NCBI GenBank assembly: GCA_012656075.1
Contig: JAAKBF010000159.1
Coordinates: 1,054,001-1,118,000 of the forward strand
DNA length: 64,000 nt
Direction: 5' to 3'
Source of the DNA: Phytophthora hibernalis
Taxonomy: Eukaryota > Oomycota > Peronosporomycetes > Peronosporales > Peronosporaceae
This document shows, piece by piece, positions 45,768-57,790 of this stretch; the stretch's first letter is position 1, and each line of letters opens with the position of its first letter. A model generated the notes under the pieces. That model was given only the letters and a program-made list of their open reading frames with translations, had not been told where the DNA came from and ran no database searches. Made by a program: the position numbers and the translations under genes.

Positions 45768-46059
45768 GCTGGAGCCTTTGGAGTGTGTAGGTTGTAGGTA
45801 ACTCGTCCAAAAATACGATTGCATATTCGTTTACACTGTCCTGCTCATTGTTTACAATCACGCATGTGCAGGCCACTTTAAAAGAGGAAATTGGACCAAA
45901 TTCCCACACCTTACCTTTATTAAGAATGATATTTGACATCCGACTTTCGGTATGAAAATGACCGAGTTTGTGGGAGTTACTAGGGGTGACTTTTGATTTG
46001 TAAAGTGGCGCAGTGGCTAATGCGAAATACAGTCGTTCGTATTAATACATGTATTTTTA

Positions 46060-47030
46060 CACAGATGAAAACGACTTGCCATACGAGATGGCTTTCAATG
46101 CGTAAGGTGACTTCTTGATTAGTAAAGCACCGAACACGGGTGATGATTCAATGGCGAAGAAAAACCGGTTTGCAGTCCATCGAAACAGTGGTGGGTGGGT
46201 GATACTGTGAACGCTGTAGCCACTACAGTCGGTAATACAGTCCAACGCCTGCAAGGCCGTAGTAAGCTTACCTTACTTATACAACAGGTAGCCCAGCTGA
46301 ATTCCTTGAACTCGGCGCTTTCAGATGACTGTGTGGTGGCCAGACCCCATGCTCCAAGAATGATTTACCAGCTACTTCTTGATGAATCGTACGTGGTCAG
46401 GGAGACGTACGCCGTGAAAGTGTCGGACGCATTAGACTTCATTAACGACCGTAGAACGTTTGTCATCGATATGCTTCGGGATTTACTGCAGGAAGGAGTA
46501 TCAAGTTGCGCTCGCACGGTTGCAGTTTTTGCGGGCACGTACGTCGAGATATCAAAATTTGTTGCGACTCACAACGCACAGAATGCAGCTGACGACGTGC
46601 AGCTACCACCTATTTTTCCTCCTACCATTGCGAAAGCACGTACATCATTAAATTGCGCTCTTATTCGTGAAGACCGGTCTCGCCTGTAGGAATCAGGGCG
46701 GACACCAGAACGTTTAGAAGCTATTGCGACCGATCACCAAGTGCTAGTCCAGGCATGTCGTGGAGATGTGGACTTGCGTGAAGCCTTGGCTAGATGCTCT
46801 GATGATAAACCATGCTGGATGGGCTTTAGTAGGAGGAGGATACTCTACACTGTAAGAGTTTTGTGGGGCCTTAGCAACTGTGTTCCCAAATACAGCGACA
46901 GTGGAGTCAGGTTTCTCAGTCATCAGTAAGGAGAGCAATGAATACCGTCAGTCTCTAACAGACTTCTCGTTGTAAGGTATTATGCATGCGAAACAACTCG
47001 CTCTGGTCTCTGGGCTTGTCGGTGAGAGAG
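46060..47030 (+). pseudogene. hAT-like transposase C-terminal remnant
   Basis: Frame 1 from about 46,195 (GDTVNAVATTVGNTVQRLQG) continues past TAG at 46,687 to GRTPERLEAIATDH and ALARCSDDKPCWMGF. A shift near 46,860 then gives LATVFPNTATVESGFSVI and EYRQSLTDFSL, followed by a TAA and GIMHAKQLALVSGL. The N-T-A-T-V-E-S-x-F-S word resembles the C-terminal dimerisation segment of hAT transposases (S-x-x-x-x-E-R-x-F-S). The N-terminal catalytic part is not present. At least two stops and one shift make it inactive. Confidence 0.45.
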
Positions 47031-48042
47031 AGTAGCGCCGAATGAAACTTTGTTTAATCATTCCAATACATTTATACTAGTTTCACTAGACTTGAAACAT
47101 TCCCTCACCTTACCATTTTTAAGAGTGCCTTTCATACATGTACCATAATTAGCTTAATAGTGGTAGAGTGAGAGATTTCCTTCTATTAACTCGGATTGCC
47201 CTAACAACCCGCCAAATATGGCTGTTTTGTACGGTATTTGAAAAGCAAATGAATTCCGGTAGTTTTTCGTTTGATATTAAATAAACAGTGCTCTAAGACC
47301 GATATAAGACAAACTACATCGTTCCAGTCGTGTTTACACTGCTCACCTAGTTCTAAAGCATTGCGGCGCTGAAAATGGCATCTACGAGGGTGTTCGTGAA
47401 GAAATTGCATGTATCGCAATCAGACGTATACACATGCAACATAGAACAAGGATTTAACACATAAAATGAACCGACATGTAGCCATTGTGGACGTAAAACA
47501 TCCATTTTATTAGCAGTTTTGCCATTTCGAAGCATTTCATCCCCCTACTTCTGACTGAGACTTGAAACTTGGTAACCTACGGTTTCAGACCTATGTGAAC
47601 AGGCATACCAATTTCAAAGCGATAGCATGCCTCCTTCGTAGGGCCCCGTACAGACCATGCGGCCTGTTAGGGGCAATGCGTGTTAAAGTGGCCTGCGCAT
47701 GTGAAAGCAAACTCATTATTTTATGCTCTCAACGATAAGCTTCAACTTTACTAAGATGTGTGTTGAGGATTGCATGAATTGGTACACTGTGCATGTACCG
47801 GTATTGTGCTTTGGAGACAGTATAACCAGGCACACGTGATAGCATCCGTCGACAACGTTCGTATCAGGTATAGCAATACTATTGTGCGTTCTGTTCAAAA
47901 TTTCCGAGGTCGGTTCTTTGAATGAACCGACAGAGAACAGACCCAACTTTTCCAAAAGCATATTTTATTCAATTTGCCAAGTTCTTTATGTGGCTTACAT
48001 TATTTACAGCCAGCTCATTCGAGAGGAAGCAACGAGAGAAGC
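47031..48042. other. AT-rich non-coding stretch
   Basis: No gene is supported. An 8-bp inverted repeat GTCGGTTC-TTTGAAT-GAACCGAC lies at 47,909-47,931. Confidence 0.35.
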
Positions 48043-48441
48043 ATGGCCGTCGAAAACGAAGAGGGCGGACTTACTGCAGCATCAGCTAGCCAACAAGACA
48101 TCGCTTCCGTGTCTGATGTATCACCGTTGACAGCTCGACCACAAGCGCTCAATCGAGGGACGCCACTTTCGGTTTCGCACTCAAATGTGCGTGTGTCACC
48201 ATATCCACTACGGCTAAGGACCCCACCTCAATCTACGCCACCTTCTGAGCCTTCTGAGCGTCAGCGAGTCCGTGTTTCATTGGACACTATACCGGCGGGA
48301 GATCAGCACCGACTACAACTAAATGTCCATCCTAATGTTAAGAATACCGTCGGACAGCGAGACGCTTCCGGAAACGTACTGGAAGACGTTGCTGCTAAAA
48401 GCGCAACATTTGGTGCACATCCACTGTTGATGCGCGAGTGA
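48043..48441 (+). CDS. Small hypothetical protein, Ser/Pro-rich
   Basis: The ATG at 48,043 starts a 132-residue frame (MAVENEEGGLTAASASQQ...). It is rich in Ser, Pro, Arg and Val, with TPPQSTPPSEPSERQRVRVS and a C-terminal VKNTVGQRDASGNVLED. No signal peptide, membrane segment or known domain. A decayed transposase fragment on the other strand begins at its end, so it may itself be part of a mobile element or a truncated gene. Confidence 0.3.
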   Translation: MAVENEEGGLTAASASQQDIASVSDVSPLTARPQALNRGTPLSVSHSNVRVSPYPLRLRTPPQSTPPSEPSERQRVRVSLDTIPAGDQHRLQLNVHPNVKNTVGQRDASGNVLEDVAAKSATFGAHPLLMRE

Positions 48442-48690
48442 AAACCTTCTACCGGTGCTTGTGTGAGACCGTTGGTAGGTGCCAGTCTCCTCATAAGTGT
48501 TTATCCAATTTCCAATTGTCTTGACCGACTTGTGGTAGATGTGAGAGAGCTCTACACGCGAAAATCCGAGACAGTAAAAACCGTAGAGGCAATGGAAGAC
48601 AGTGTTAGGATGAGCATGCTGCCTCGTGACTGCCTCTTCCTTATTGTGCGGCAAACGTTTAGATATTAGACCTGCAGCTACATTATCCAC
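48440..48690 (-). pseudogene. Tc1/mariner-like transposase HTH fragment
   Basis: The minus-strand frame SRVELSHIYHKSVKTIGNWI followed by NTYEETGTYQR and TSTGRRFSLAHQQW has the helix-turn-helix pattern that opens Tc1/mariner-type transposases, including those of oomycetes. Similarity ends near 48,445, before any DDE residues, so only the DNA-binding part remains. Confidence 0.5.
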
Positions 48691-48799
48691 AACAAAACTA
48701 CCAATACGACATCGTGTGAAAAGTGATAATGATCAATAGGTGTAAGCTATACATACCGCACGAGATCTCCCGTCAAATCAGTGCAAACCGCCACTTTAT

Positions 48800-49290
48800 A
48801 TTGCCACCAACGCAGACGTCGCAGGCAAACACCTCGCTGCTACTGCTCACGCAGGTGTCGTTGCTGGAGGTGTCGCTGGCGGAGTTCTCTCTGCAAGTGC
48901 TGCTCACGCCGGCGGCGGTGGCGTCGCTTGTGGAGGTCTCGCTGCTGTCGCTCGCGTAGGTCTGGCTGATGAAGGTCTAGACGCCTAAGCTTCTCACGCC
49001 GGTGTCGTTGGCGGAGATATCGCTGCTACTGCTCAGCAGGTCTCGCTGCCTGAGCTGCTCACGCCGGTGTCGCTCGCGGAGGTCTGACTGCTACTGCCCC
49101 CGTCGGTATCACCAGCGAAGAGCTTGCTGCTACTGTTAGGGCTGGCGTCGCTGGTGGGGGTCTCACCTCTACTGCATCTTGCGGAGTTACCTCTCGCGGC
49201 GGCATTGGTCCTGCTTCCGCGACGCTTGCGGCGGTCTTGGAGCTGCCGCGACTCTTGCTGCCCTGCAGACTAATGGCTGCCACAGGGAGA
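48800..49290. repeat. Degenerate minisatellite-like Gly/Ala-coding repeats
   Basis: Words such as (T/C)TGCTCACGCCGGTGTCG and TGGCGGAGGTCTCGCTGCTACTGC recur at irregular 58-90 bp spacing (about 48,843, 48,901, 48,991, 49,056). One frame reads as AGVVAGGVAGGVLSASAAH-like, but stops interrupt it. Confidence 0.55.
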
Positions 49291-49417
49291 GAAACAGTTT
49301 TGACCAATCAGAGCGAAACGTCTATTCGCTGGCGATTGTACTGAAAGCCCAACATCGGCAAATTTAGACGGGATTTTAGACTGGATTCACAATATCATAT
49401 TTGGTAGTAGACTTAAC

Positions 49418-50068
49418 GCAAAACAGCAGGTAATAATCGTAACCCTCTGATACTACCGTACTATTAATACATTTTGCTGCCGGAGCACTCTGATCTCAAT
49501 GAAGAGCTGCTGAAAGACCCTCAGAATCTGAGTGCCAGAGGACATTTGTCTCGACCAAGAAGAGAAAACTATTGAGACATTCATTACGAGTTAGTTTCAG
49601 CCTCGTTAAGTAGTATCATATTCCCCAAGTTGTCTATCTGATATCAGGTTCGATAGGTATCAGATTTACTCCATTCATTTGACTACTATAATACTACTAA
49701 CTACCAGATTTCGTACTACAGATTAATCTTTCCTAAATGATACCTGACAAACCTGATACACTGCTATATCTGATACAAAATCGATCCATCGACTTGGTAG
49801 TTAGTAAAATATTTGGAGTAAATATGATACCAATCGAACCTGATATCTGATAGACAATTTGGCGGGATTTGATACTACCTAGCCGGGGTTAAAGAAGCTC
49901 GTAATGCATTGCTCAACAGGTTTCTCTTCTTGGTCGAGACAAACGTCCTCGGTACTCGTAGCTGTAGCTTCCTAAGGTCTTTCAGCAGCTTTTCATCGAT
50001 GCTCGGGCAGCAAAATGTAGTACCGTAGTATAAAATCAGATGGTTACGATTATTACCTGCTGTTTTGC
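49418..50068. mobile_element. Fold-back element with long inverted arms
   Basis: GCAAAACAGCAGGTAATAATCGTAACC at 49,418 is mirrored at 50,042-50,068. Inverted similarity continues inward over about 240 bp (CTGCTGAAAGACC, TTTGTCTCGACCAAGAAGAGAAA, GTCTATCTGATATCAGGTTCGAT) to a short centre near 49,680-49,810 rich in CTGATA words. No ORF lies inside, so it is a non-autonomous element. Confidence 0.8.
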
Positions 50069-50379
50069 ATCAAGTGGTGGTTGTAGCTTGGGCTATCGCT
50101 ACTGTCTACTGCCAAATCTGATAGTATTGCTATACCTGATATGACCGTTGTCCACGGATGCTATCAGGTGTGCCAGGTTAATCTGTACACCTTTTCAACT
50201 TCAAAATGGCAAAAAGAACATTCACATGTCAATACGTCATAAGGTAAAATCAAAATGTCACTTGGTGAAAAATCTGATATTATACAAGCAACGGATTTGA
50301 AAGGGAATTATACGCTGCAGATTTTTGTATGACACGAAGAACTCGCTCAAAAACTATTCTTGATGAAGGCGGCCGACCA

Positions 50380-53300
50380 GTGACAGAGGCAGGGTTGCGG
50401 CGGCGATCGAGGCGTCGAAGCGCGGAATGGCGTGCGGCCCAGACCGTTTTGGTAATGACTGGTATCGAGACCACGCGGAGCTATTCGTACCTATCATGAC
50501 CCGCTTGTACAATTGCTGATACCCCGCTGGCGCTTTCCCAGCCACTTTCCTCGAGGCAGACATCTTCTGCACGATGAAAGGGTGAGATTCCAAAGACCCG
50601 TTGAACTTCAGACCGGTGGCCCTCCTAGACTCAGACTACAAGATCCAAACGCGGATAATAAATGGCCACCTGGACTGGCCGCAAGTTAAATCTGATGATC
50701 CACCCGAACCAAAACGGTTTCGCTCCATTCCGGACCATCCATGCGAAAGTGGATTTGTTCACGGCAGCACAGGCCGCCGCAAAACAGATCCGCCTATGGC
50801 AGAAGCTCTCGCACTCCAGCTCGACTTCATGAAAGCGAATGACTCAGTGGATCGTGAGTTCTTATACGCTTTTGGAATGGCTGGGGTTTCCGCCAGATTA
50901 TATGGCAGCGATAAGAGGCCTTCACACTGGCACGAAAGTGGGCTTCCTCGCGAATGGGTACCGCTCCAGATGGGTCACGGTGACTTGTGTGATCCGCCAG
51001 GGTGTTCTCATTTTCCTTCTAGTACTTGAAGCCCTCTATCGGTGTATCGACAATGACCGCAACATTGAGGGGTTAAGCTGCGGAGCAAGGCGGGAGCAGT
51101 TCACCTCAAAGTAGGCGGGCACGCGGATGACACCGCAAGTTGTGTGCGCAGGGCGGCTGAGGTGACCATCATACTAGCAATTACGCGGGTGTTGGCGTTG
51201 GCATCTGGCCTCCAACTGAACGAGAAGAAGCCCTAGGTGGACGCCCTCAACCCAGTAGAAGCGACGAAGTCGCGGGAATTACCGGAGCCTCTGAAAGTGC
51301 AGGGACCGCTGGTCCTCTCACGCTACCTCGGAATCCCGGTTGGCAGCACACCGGACGTGGAGTACACGTGGCAGTTGGCTTAAGCGCAACTGGTAACTCG
51401 GCTAGCACTCGCAGCACCGAAAACTGCGACGGCTGATCAGTGCAGCCTGGTGGTCATGTCCGTCGTCATTCCCAAGCTCCTTTATATTGGGCGGCATCAA
51501 TGGCCGTCCCGGGAAACGATCTTAGCCTTTCAAGGAATGATCAACAATTTCGTGTGGCATGCACGATTTACGGACGACAAGGTAATAGTTAGGGCCTGGC
51601 TGAATGGGAAAGTTGCTGCCCTTCCACGGACCCGGGGGCCTCTTAGTCCCGGATCTCAAAATTGAATTGATGGCGTTGGCCGCGGTGACGGTCAACGTAT
51701 TGGCAATAAAGCTGACACTGAGGCCCACATTGTGGGCAACATCGTAGCCGGCACTGCTGCTGCCAAGACGATCGCAGCCCAGGTGTAAATCACATGACGG
51801 CACACTGCGGTCCAAGACTACGGCAAGCTACTGCATGACACGCTATGTGCGACAGGGGTCAAGATATGCGCAGTATACGGTGGAGTGGAGGTCGTCCCGG
51901 AGAAACGAACCAGGGTCATGGTGGTGGGCCGCATGGCGTACTTCAAGGAAAGGTGGAACGGTAATGGGGGCCACCGGCTACTAGTAAATATGAACCCCAT
52001 GATGGGGTCGCTCTGCGATCAGTACATCGCGGCGGAACTTGCCGCCTACGGTGAATTCTATATAGATTGGCTGCCGTATTTGGACCTGGCCACAGTGCGG
52101 CTGTACACGGCGTCGGGGTGTATCATCACTCCTACATCGCTCTATAAGACTATCTGCGCGCCCCTGGACAGCAACTCCGGGATGTCATTCACTGGAAATG
52201 GACGGACACTGGGGTCTGATAGTAATGGCTCTGGTTCACAAGGTGTCCAAACTTGCCCAACGTCAGATCGATGGCTTAACCCACCCGCTCCTCTTGAACT
52301 ACCCGCAGCTCACGAGACGTGACGACCATTGTGGTGACGTGAAGTATTTCACAAAGGACGACATGCAAGTCCAGGTGACAAGCCGAATTACGGCGGACAG
52401 ATGTGTCCTCGCTACTGGGCCGGAATCGAGGCACACGGACGAGATCATACTGCAGTCCCATCGAGAGCTGGTGACCGTAATGCAGACGGTGGTGGGGCCC
52501 ACGACTACTGTCACGGAGGTGCTTCCGCACCCGAGGTTGACCAGAATGGTCTGCCTCTGGGCCGGTAAGCGCATGTGGAAGACTCCTTGAAACTCTACAA
52601 AGCGAAACTGCGACTCAGGGCGAAGGCAAAGAAGTAGTCATCGCTGCAGCATACCAAGGCCGTTGGGCGGATTTGAGTGGGGACGCGGCGGCGGGCATTA
52701 CGGCGCTGGCGTGGACACGCATTCGGACGTGGTTGGCCTAAACCCCTGGGGCGAACGAATCATATTGCGGATTAAGCACCAGGCGGTATCCTTGTACAAC
52801 CCGGTGTCAGCCGGGATGGGATGTCCCCTTGTGGACTGCGTTAGGCTGGAACGCATTGACCTACATCATGTTTTAGGGGTAGTGCTGCAGCCACCCAGCT
52901 CCATGCCACGTTAATATTCTGGTGGAAGTCTGCAGGGATGAATCTCAACGACTTTGAGGAGGCTATTTTCTATCTAACCTTACCGGGTACGCCCACGGCT
53001 ATCATCCAGGCTAGAGGCTCTCATCGTGGCAGATTTGCCAGCGGATCAAATTGAAGACTTTGGGGATACGGTCGAAAGCGTGACAGCTTGCTGCTGCAGC
53101 ATTGGGGCTGCGCAATACTTACTCGCGGTCTGGCGGTGGAGGATAGCGTACTTCGACGAATACAACGATGTGTCGCCGGCGTACCATGTTGCTGGGATCG
53201 CCACCAGACTGCGGACAGGGCATCGAGACGTCACGAGTGACTGTCTGCTCCATTTAGACCCCATGATGCTCGACCGCAATAGCTCGGTCGCCTGCACCGT

Positions 53301-54020
53301 ACTCGGGGGATTGGACGGACCATAATCACGCAGTTCCGCGAGAAGTATACTGCTTTTAGCCGCCACACCTGACTCGAGAGGGACTAGCGGGACGGTGATC
53401 GTCAAAGTGCACCTGGTAACCGGGCATTTTGTCCTCCCTTTGCAAGTGGATCCTGCTACTCGGGACCGACACTAGCGCAACAACGCGCCATTCAATTGGG
53501 CCTACTCAAGGGCTGCGACGATGCCGCACGCAATTTGGGAGCCCTGTAATGCGGGACCACGCCGACGTGATACGACAGCACACCAGAAGGAAACCTCCAA
53601 ATGCGCAGACGTTGAAGGGAGCGTTCTGAAGAGCAAGACGTGCGGCCGATGCGGTGGCAGTATGTAGCTGGCCCACGCAACCGCGCGAGCACAACAAAAC
53701 TGCGACAGAGCTAGGGCGAGTGGCGCAGGAGACAGATCAACACTTGCAGTGGAATACGAGTGCATACCCTGGCGACGGGCGGAATTGAAGGGGTGTTAAG
53801 ACTTCTCTCACACATGGCGTGCAACAGTGACTACATGCCCAGGAGACGCCGAATATATCGGAGGTCGCAACGGGCACCGGTAAGGTAGGCCGACATCTGC
53901 GTACTGCAAAAGCCGGCCAAAACCCACCGATTGCATCACTGGCGTTGGATGGGCATGGACATTAGGTGGCGTTAGTCTAGATTAAATGACATTAATGTAC
54001 CTCACTTCAAATTCAAATGA
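50380..54020 (+). mobile_element. LINE copy 2, 5'-truncated, same family as copy 1
   Basis: The copy begins within the RT domain (GPDRFGNDWYRDHAELF in one frame, then FRPVALLDSDYKIQTRI) and runs through palm, C-terminal region and RNase H remains. 5' truncation is the usual outcome of incomplete LINE reverse transcription. NPWGERIILRIKHQAVSLY and AVWRWRIAYFDEYNDV align with matching parts of copy 1. The 3' word ATTAAATGACATTAATGTACC parallels the copy 1 end. Confidence 0.75.
50420..53770 (+). pseudogene. LINE copy 2 ORF2: RT and RNase H, broken
   Basis: RT palm residues LEWLGFPPDYMAAI and VIRQGVLIFLLVLEALYRCI lead to GHADDTASC at about 51,117-51,143, where the catalytic Tyr of YADD is replaced by His. 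A thumb-like part with SRYLGIPVGSTP (about 51,325), the C-terminal VWRWRIAYFD (53,130) and an RNase H-like region (GTVIVKVHLVTGHF near 53,390; RASTTKLRQS/EHNKTATELGR near 53,690) follow. Stops and shifts occur throughout. Confidence 0.65.
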
Positions 54021-54659
54021 AGGCAGCCGACCTGCTCTTCTACGAAGCTCTAACCACGCATCTTGCCACACGGGCTCATTAAGTCCGATGATTTACAGGA
54101 GGCGGACGTGCCAGAAGGTGAGTACCGGTAAGCAACACATAAAAAGTGCGCTAGTCACTTGTCATTTTTCTTTTGCCATTTGAAGTTGAAAAGGTGTACA
54201 TGTAGATATATATAGCGGGGCTACTAGACAAGTGACCGAGTCACTCTTCCGAGATGGATACACATCGATTCCGCGTCACAAATGAGGTGGGACACACTAT
54301 GGCAACGTCACCGACGTGCCACAGCCAACAGTTCGTATTACATATAGGATAAACTATAGGTTACTTAGAAATTGTATTACCGGCCAATTTAAGCTACACC
54401 TATAAATAAAGACAACAACAGAAAAATACGGCAGCACTGACCAGTATCCTCCATCATAAGCCGGAGTCTACCAAAAATACGCCAACCGAAAAGGAAATTG
54501 CTGATTGGTCAAAAGTAACGCCCGAGTCCTAGAAAAGGGTCAATATTGTTTAAAAGACGGCCAATCGATCATGATTAGGTATAGAAATCTGCGTCGATAA
54601 GCAACGCTTAATTTGTAGATAGTTAGACAGGTATTTTTGTATAAGTCAAAAATTAGTAT
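54021..54659. other. Non-coding stretch
   Basis: No gene or repeat family recognised between the LINE 3' end and the MITE. Confidence 0.35.
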
Positions 54660-54982
54660 CGTATTCCCCTGTTACAGGCGTCACCAATCTGCAGGCGGGG
54701 ATAGGGCTCGTACTTAACTCAACGTATTTGGTCATATCTCTGATACGCTAGTTTAATAGCTCGCAAATACTAACAAAGTACATACTAACGACATATACCT
54801 GTTCGCCATACCTGTACGACGTTGCTCACGAATTTTTGTAGCGGAAGGGCAAACGGCGATCGATTTACTTGCCTTGGTCTGCCGTATGACCAGGGAGATA
54901 TGACGATCATATCGAATATACCGGTATTATACCTATTGTTTCATTGGCTAAAAGTGAGTGACGCTTGTAACAGGGGAATACG
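54660..54982. mobile_element. MITE with 25-bp terminal inverted repeats
   Basis: CGTATTCCCCTGTTACAGGCGTCAC at 54,660-54,684 is mirrored at 54,958-54,982 with one mismatch. The 323-bp interior has no ORF. Flanking GTA on both sides (GTAT before, GTAA after) may be part of a target duplication. The parent transposon family is not evident. Confidence 0.85.
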
Positions 54983-55425
54983 GTAAACGATTTGTATCCA
55001 GCACCTAATTATGTTCCATTTTTCTAGGCTATATGTTTTTGGCAATTTCTTTTCGACAAAGATTATTGCCTTCCTCAATCTACTGTGTACAGTATTCACA
55101 GCAATTCAAATGAGCGTATTCTAGCGATGCCTCCAAACATCTAGAGAAAGGGTAAGCTGGGTCTTGACAAAGCTTTCTCGTTTGTAAATGCTTGCGGGGT
55201 GGCGATGTCCTCGTGTCCAGTAATTTGCAGAAGTCTGTTTTGTTGGTTACAAGAACGAGTTTAGGACAACATGATTGGCTATAATTCAACTGTTTTTTGT
55301 ATCGGACCAGAGTTCTGAATTTGTCACATAAGGGTCGTTGGCAGTAGCCGCGATCCCAAGGCCAGAGGAACGCAGGCAACCTGTAGAGGCGGGGCGCCCT
55401 CCTGGGGAAAGACTAAGCTTTCATG
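54983..55425. other. Non-coding stretch before Gypsy fragment 2
   Basis: A minus-strand frame of 99 codons (55,080-55,379) has several Cys residues but no domain. I see no support for a gene. Confidence 0.3.
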
Positions 55426-55429
55426 AGAG

Positions 55430-57065
55430 GTGGGCGGATGGCACACACCATGGAGGGTTAGCCCTGAGAGTCTCTGTACTCTCGAAGCGAAGATGGGTAG
55501 CGGATGGTTGCTTGTAATACACGCAAGTGTATGGAAATATAATCATCCCATAAGAATTCTGATTGATTCTGGGGCGTCCAAAACCTTTGCACGCCGTCAG
55601 TCGGCCGTCCGTATTGGGACAAGGACGCCAATGCTCGGCGAGAAAGCAAATGATCGACTGGCGCGGCAAATCTATAGGATCTAGTCGGCCTGTGGCATCT
55701 GACAGAGCCTTGGTGAGTAATGTTTCCACTTCTGTCCGACACCGAGGCTCCCATTGACGCCGGTAAAATACCGCGGAGGCCTCTGCTCCAAACGAACCTG
55801 CAGCAAGCTCAAGGGTCTTGGATACATCCAGACCCGCGAGGGTAGATGCAACGCCAGCATCTTCCAGCGCACCAAAACGTTGCGCCGTACGGGCATCGAC
55901 GAAGTCTGAATCCCGTCTACAAGATAGAACAAGCCCATGTGAGACCAGAGAGGTCGAGATCGTGGCCAGCGCGGAGGTCGCTAGCAGCACCTCTAGTGTG
56001 AATAACACAGTTCCACACGGACCAGTACAGACCTTAGACGCAGTGCCGAGACAAGATAAGGCAGTGGGTAACGAAGAACCACATCAGAAGACGGCTGTGG
56101 GTAACAGAGTACATCGCCAAGTGTCTCGACAAGATGTCAGGACCGAAACTTCGGGACGAAGCTCGGAGTTGGTGAAGACTCCCTCGGCGCCGCCGCCTGA
56201 AGAATGCTATCATATCTTCGATGGTGAGACTGGCCGCAAGGCCATGTCCGGTCGGTCCAACTAGGGGCCCTGCCAGAGTGTCAGAGCTTCTGAATCTCGA
56301 AGAAATGTCGATGAGCGACTTTCCGGCCGATCTGAAGGCCGGCGGGTTTTCGGAGAAGGTACTCCTACGACCAGATTCCACTCCCGAAGAAGCAAACTCT
56401 TCCTCCTCCGTACGTCCTGGATGCGTTCATAAAGCAGCGCACAACGCGCTTGGGTTCTGAGATTCTCAAGAACCCGAATGACCCGTTTACGCCTTGGTCC
56501 AGGAATTCTCGGATGTGGTGTCTAAGGACCCACCATCCCAACTCCTTCCCGATCGAGGGTTATGCACGCGATTGACCTCGTGGCTAGCACGAAGTACAGC
56601 GTCGCCAGGCAGTGGCCACTGCCTCGTTAGCAGTGCGAGGTCATTGATGCCTTCTTTGCCGCCAAGGCGAGGCAGGCATGGTGCGGGAATCAAAGTCCCC
56701 GCACTCGACGCCCGTTCTGCGTTCGCAATCAAACGGGAAGTGGCGTCTGGTTCGCGCTTATACCAAGCTGAGCAGCGCGACGGCGTCGGCCCAGACACCC
56801 ATCCCTCGAAAGGATGTGTTGTTAAACAACATGGCCGGTTATGAGCTATATAGCGCACTGGATCTGGTAGACGGATACTACCAGATGCTGATGCGTCAAG
56901 CGACATGTACCAATTTTTCAGGGAACGGAGAGGCGAGAAGCGTACGAAGAAGCTGGCGTTCACGTAGCACGATCTCTACCGTGTCTTAAACAAACTTGGA
57001 GAAACACGTACCAGATTGACATCCGTCGCACCCGAACAAGAAGGTGACCGTGAATGTCAACCGTC
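55430..57065 (+). pseudogene. Gypsy pol fragment 2: protease and RT start, then integrase end
   Basis: The retroviral-type protease active site is seen as ILIDSGASKTFARRQS (about 55,550), with IDWRGKSIGSSRP following near 55,650 in another frame. A linker (LEEMSMSDFPADLKAG, 56,300) leads to the RT start, with FSDVVSKDPPSQL (56,508), NGKWRLVRAYTKL (56,737) and YSALDLVDGYYQML (56,850). The RT then jumps within a few residues to KKLAFT and VLNKLGENTYQID (56,950-57,020), an integrase C-terminal segment. RT palm, RNase H and integrase core are therefore deleted. The fragment ends where the opposite-strand LTR begins. Inactive. Confidence 0.7.
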
Positions 57066-57067
57066 TC

Positions 57068-57757
57068 GAGCCACGAGTGAGGGTAGTATGCAATATTGCG
57101 CTTTCGCGCGAACCCCCAGTCCCTCAGAAGGAAGGGTACCGGCTGTCAAGCCTGATGCGGGTTTGCCAAGGTAAAACCTCGGCGGGTAGTAAAATAGGTA
57201 TGGAACACTCGGTTCCACTATAATTTATGGCGAACAACGCTTCTCGTCACTCCCAACACTCGGCCACTCTAATCTCTTGGACTGACCAGCAACAAACTTT
57301 CGGTTCAATGTACCTTAGGTTCGCTGACCAGCATTCCACAAGCCGAGCGTATCCAGACCCTAAGACAAGCTAGATAGACTTACCGAAGACGGACTTGACC
57401 CTTGGTGGCTTGGGGAAGACTGCTGATTTTTATGTTGATCTATGGCTCTGAGAGCCTCTGTAGTCAATCCTATAGCTAGTCCTATATCTAATACAAATAT
57501 CCAGTGTGAACAGATCCCAGTATGTGATCCCGTACCCGCCTCTATAAGACAGAGGAGAGGGTACAAAACTGAAATGGGTACAAAGGAGGTTTAAACTCTC
57601 GGCCGGGGATTTATTATACCCGACCGAGACCTCGGTCGCTAAACTGCCGCGGTCACTCTGGCGCGGGGAATGTAATCCGCCAATCAGGGCACGCCGGTCA
57701 CTTTCAGCAGGGCAACCTTGCCGACTGGCGACCGAGCGCCCCAAATCCAACACCACA
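57068..57757 (-). repeat. LTR 3, truncated 3' LTR
   Basis: This is the same family and orientation as LTR 2, with start TGTGGTGTTGG at 57,757. Similarity ends at about 57,068, so the last 200 bp or so of the LTR are missing. The minus-strand GGGGGCAGT polypurine tract lies directly outside it. Confidence 0.8.
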
Positions 57758-57768
57758 ACTGCCCCCGA
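57758..57768 (-). other. Polypurine tract of Gypsy 3
   Basis: Minus-strand TCGGGGGCAGT next to the LTR start, equivalent to the tract at 22,506-22,516. Confidence 0.55.
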
Positions 57769-57790
57769 TTCGACGCAATCTCCACAAGTA

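Noticed and set aside
48043..49290. Glycine-rich secreted protein over the minisatellite-like region
   Set aside because: Frames are interrupted by stops and shifts and no start or signal peptide leads in.
55080..55379. Cys-containing minus-strand frame as a gag zinc knuckle
   Set aside because: No CCHC spacing is present and the neighbouring Gypsy pol is on the plus strand.
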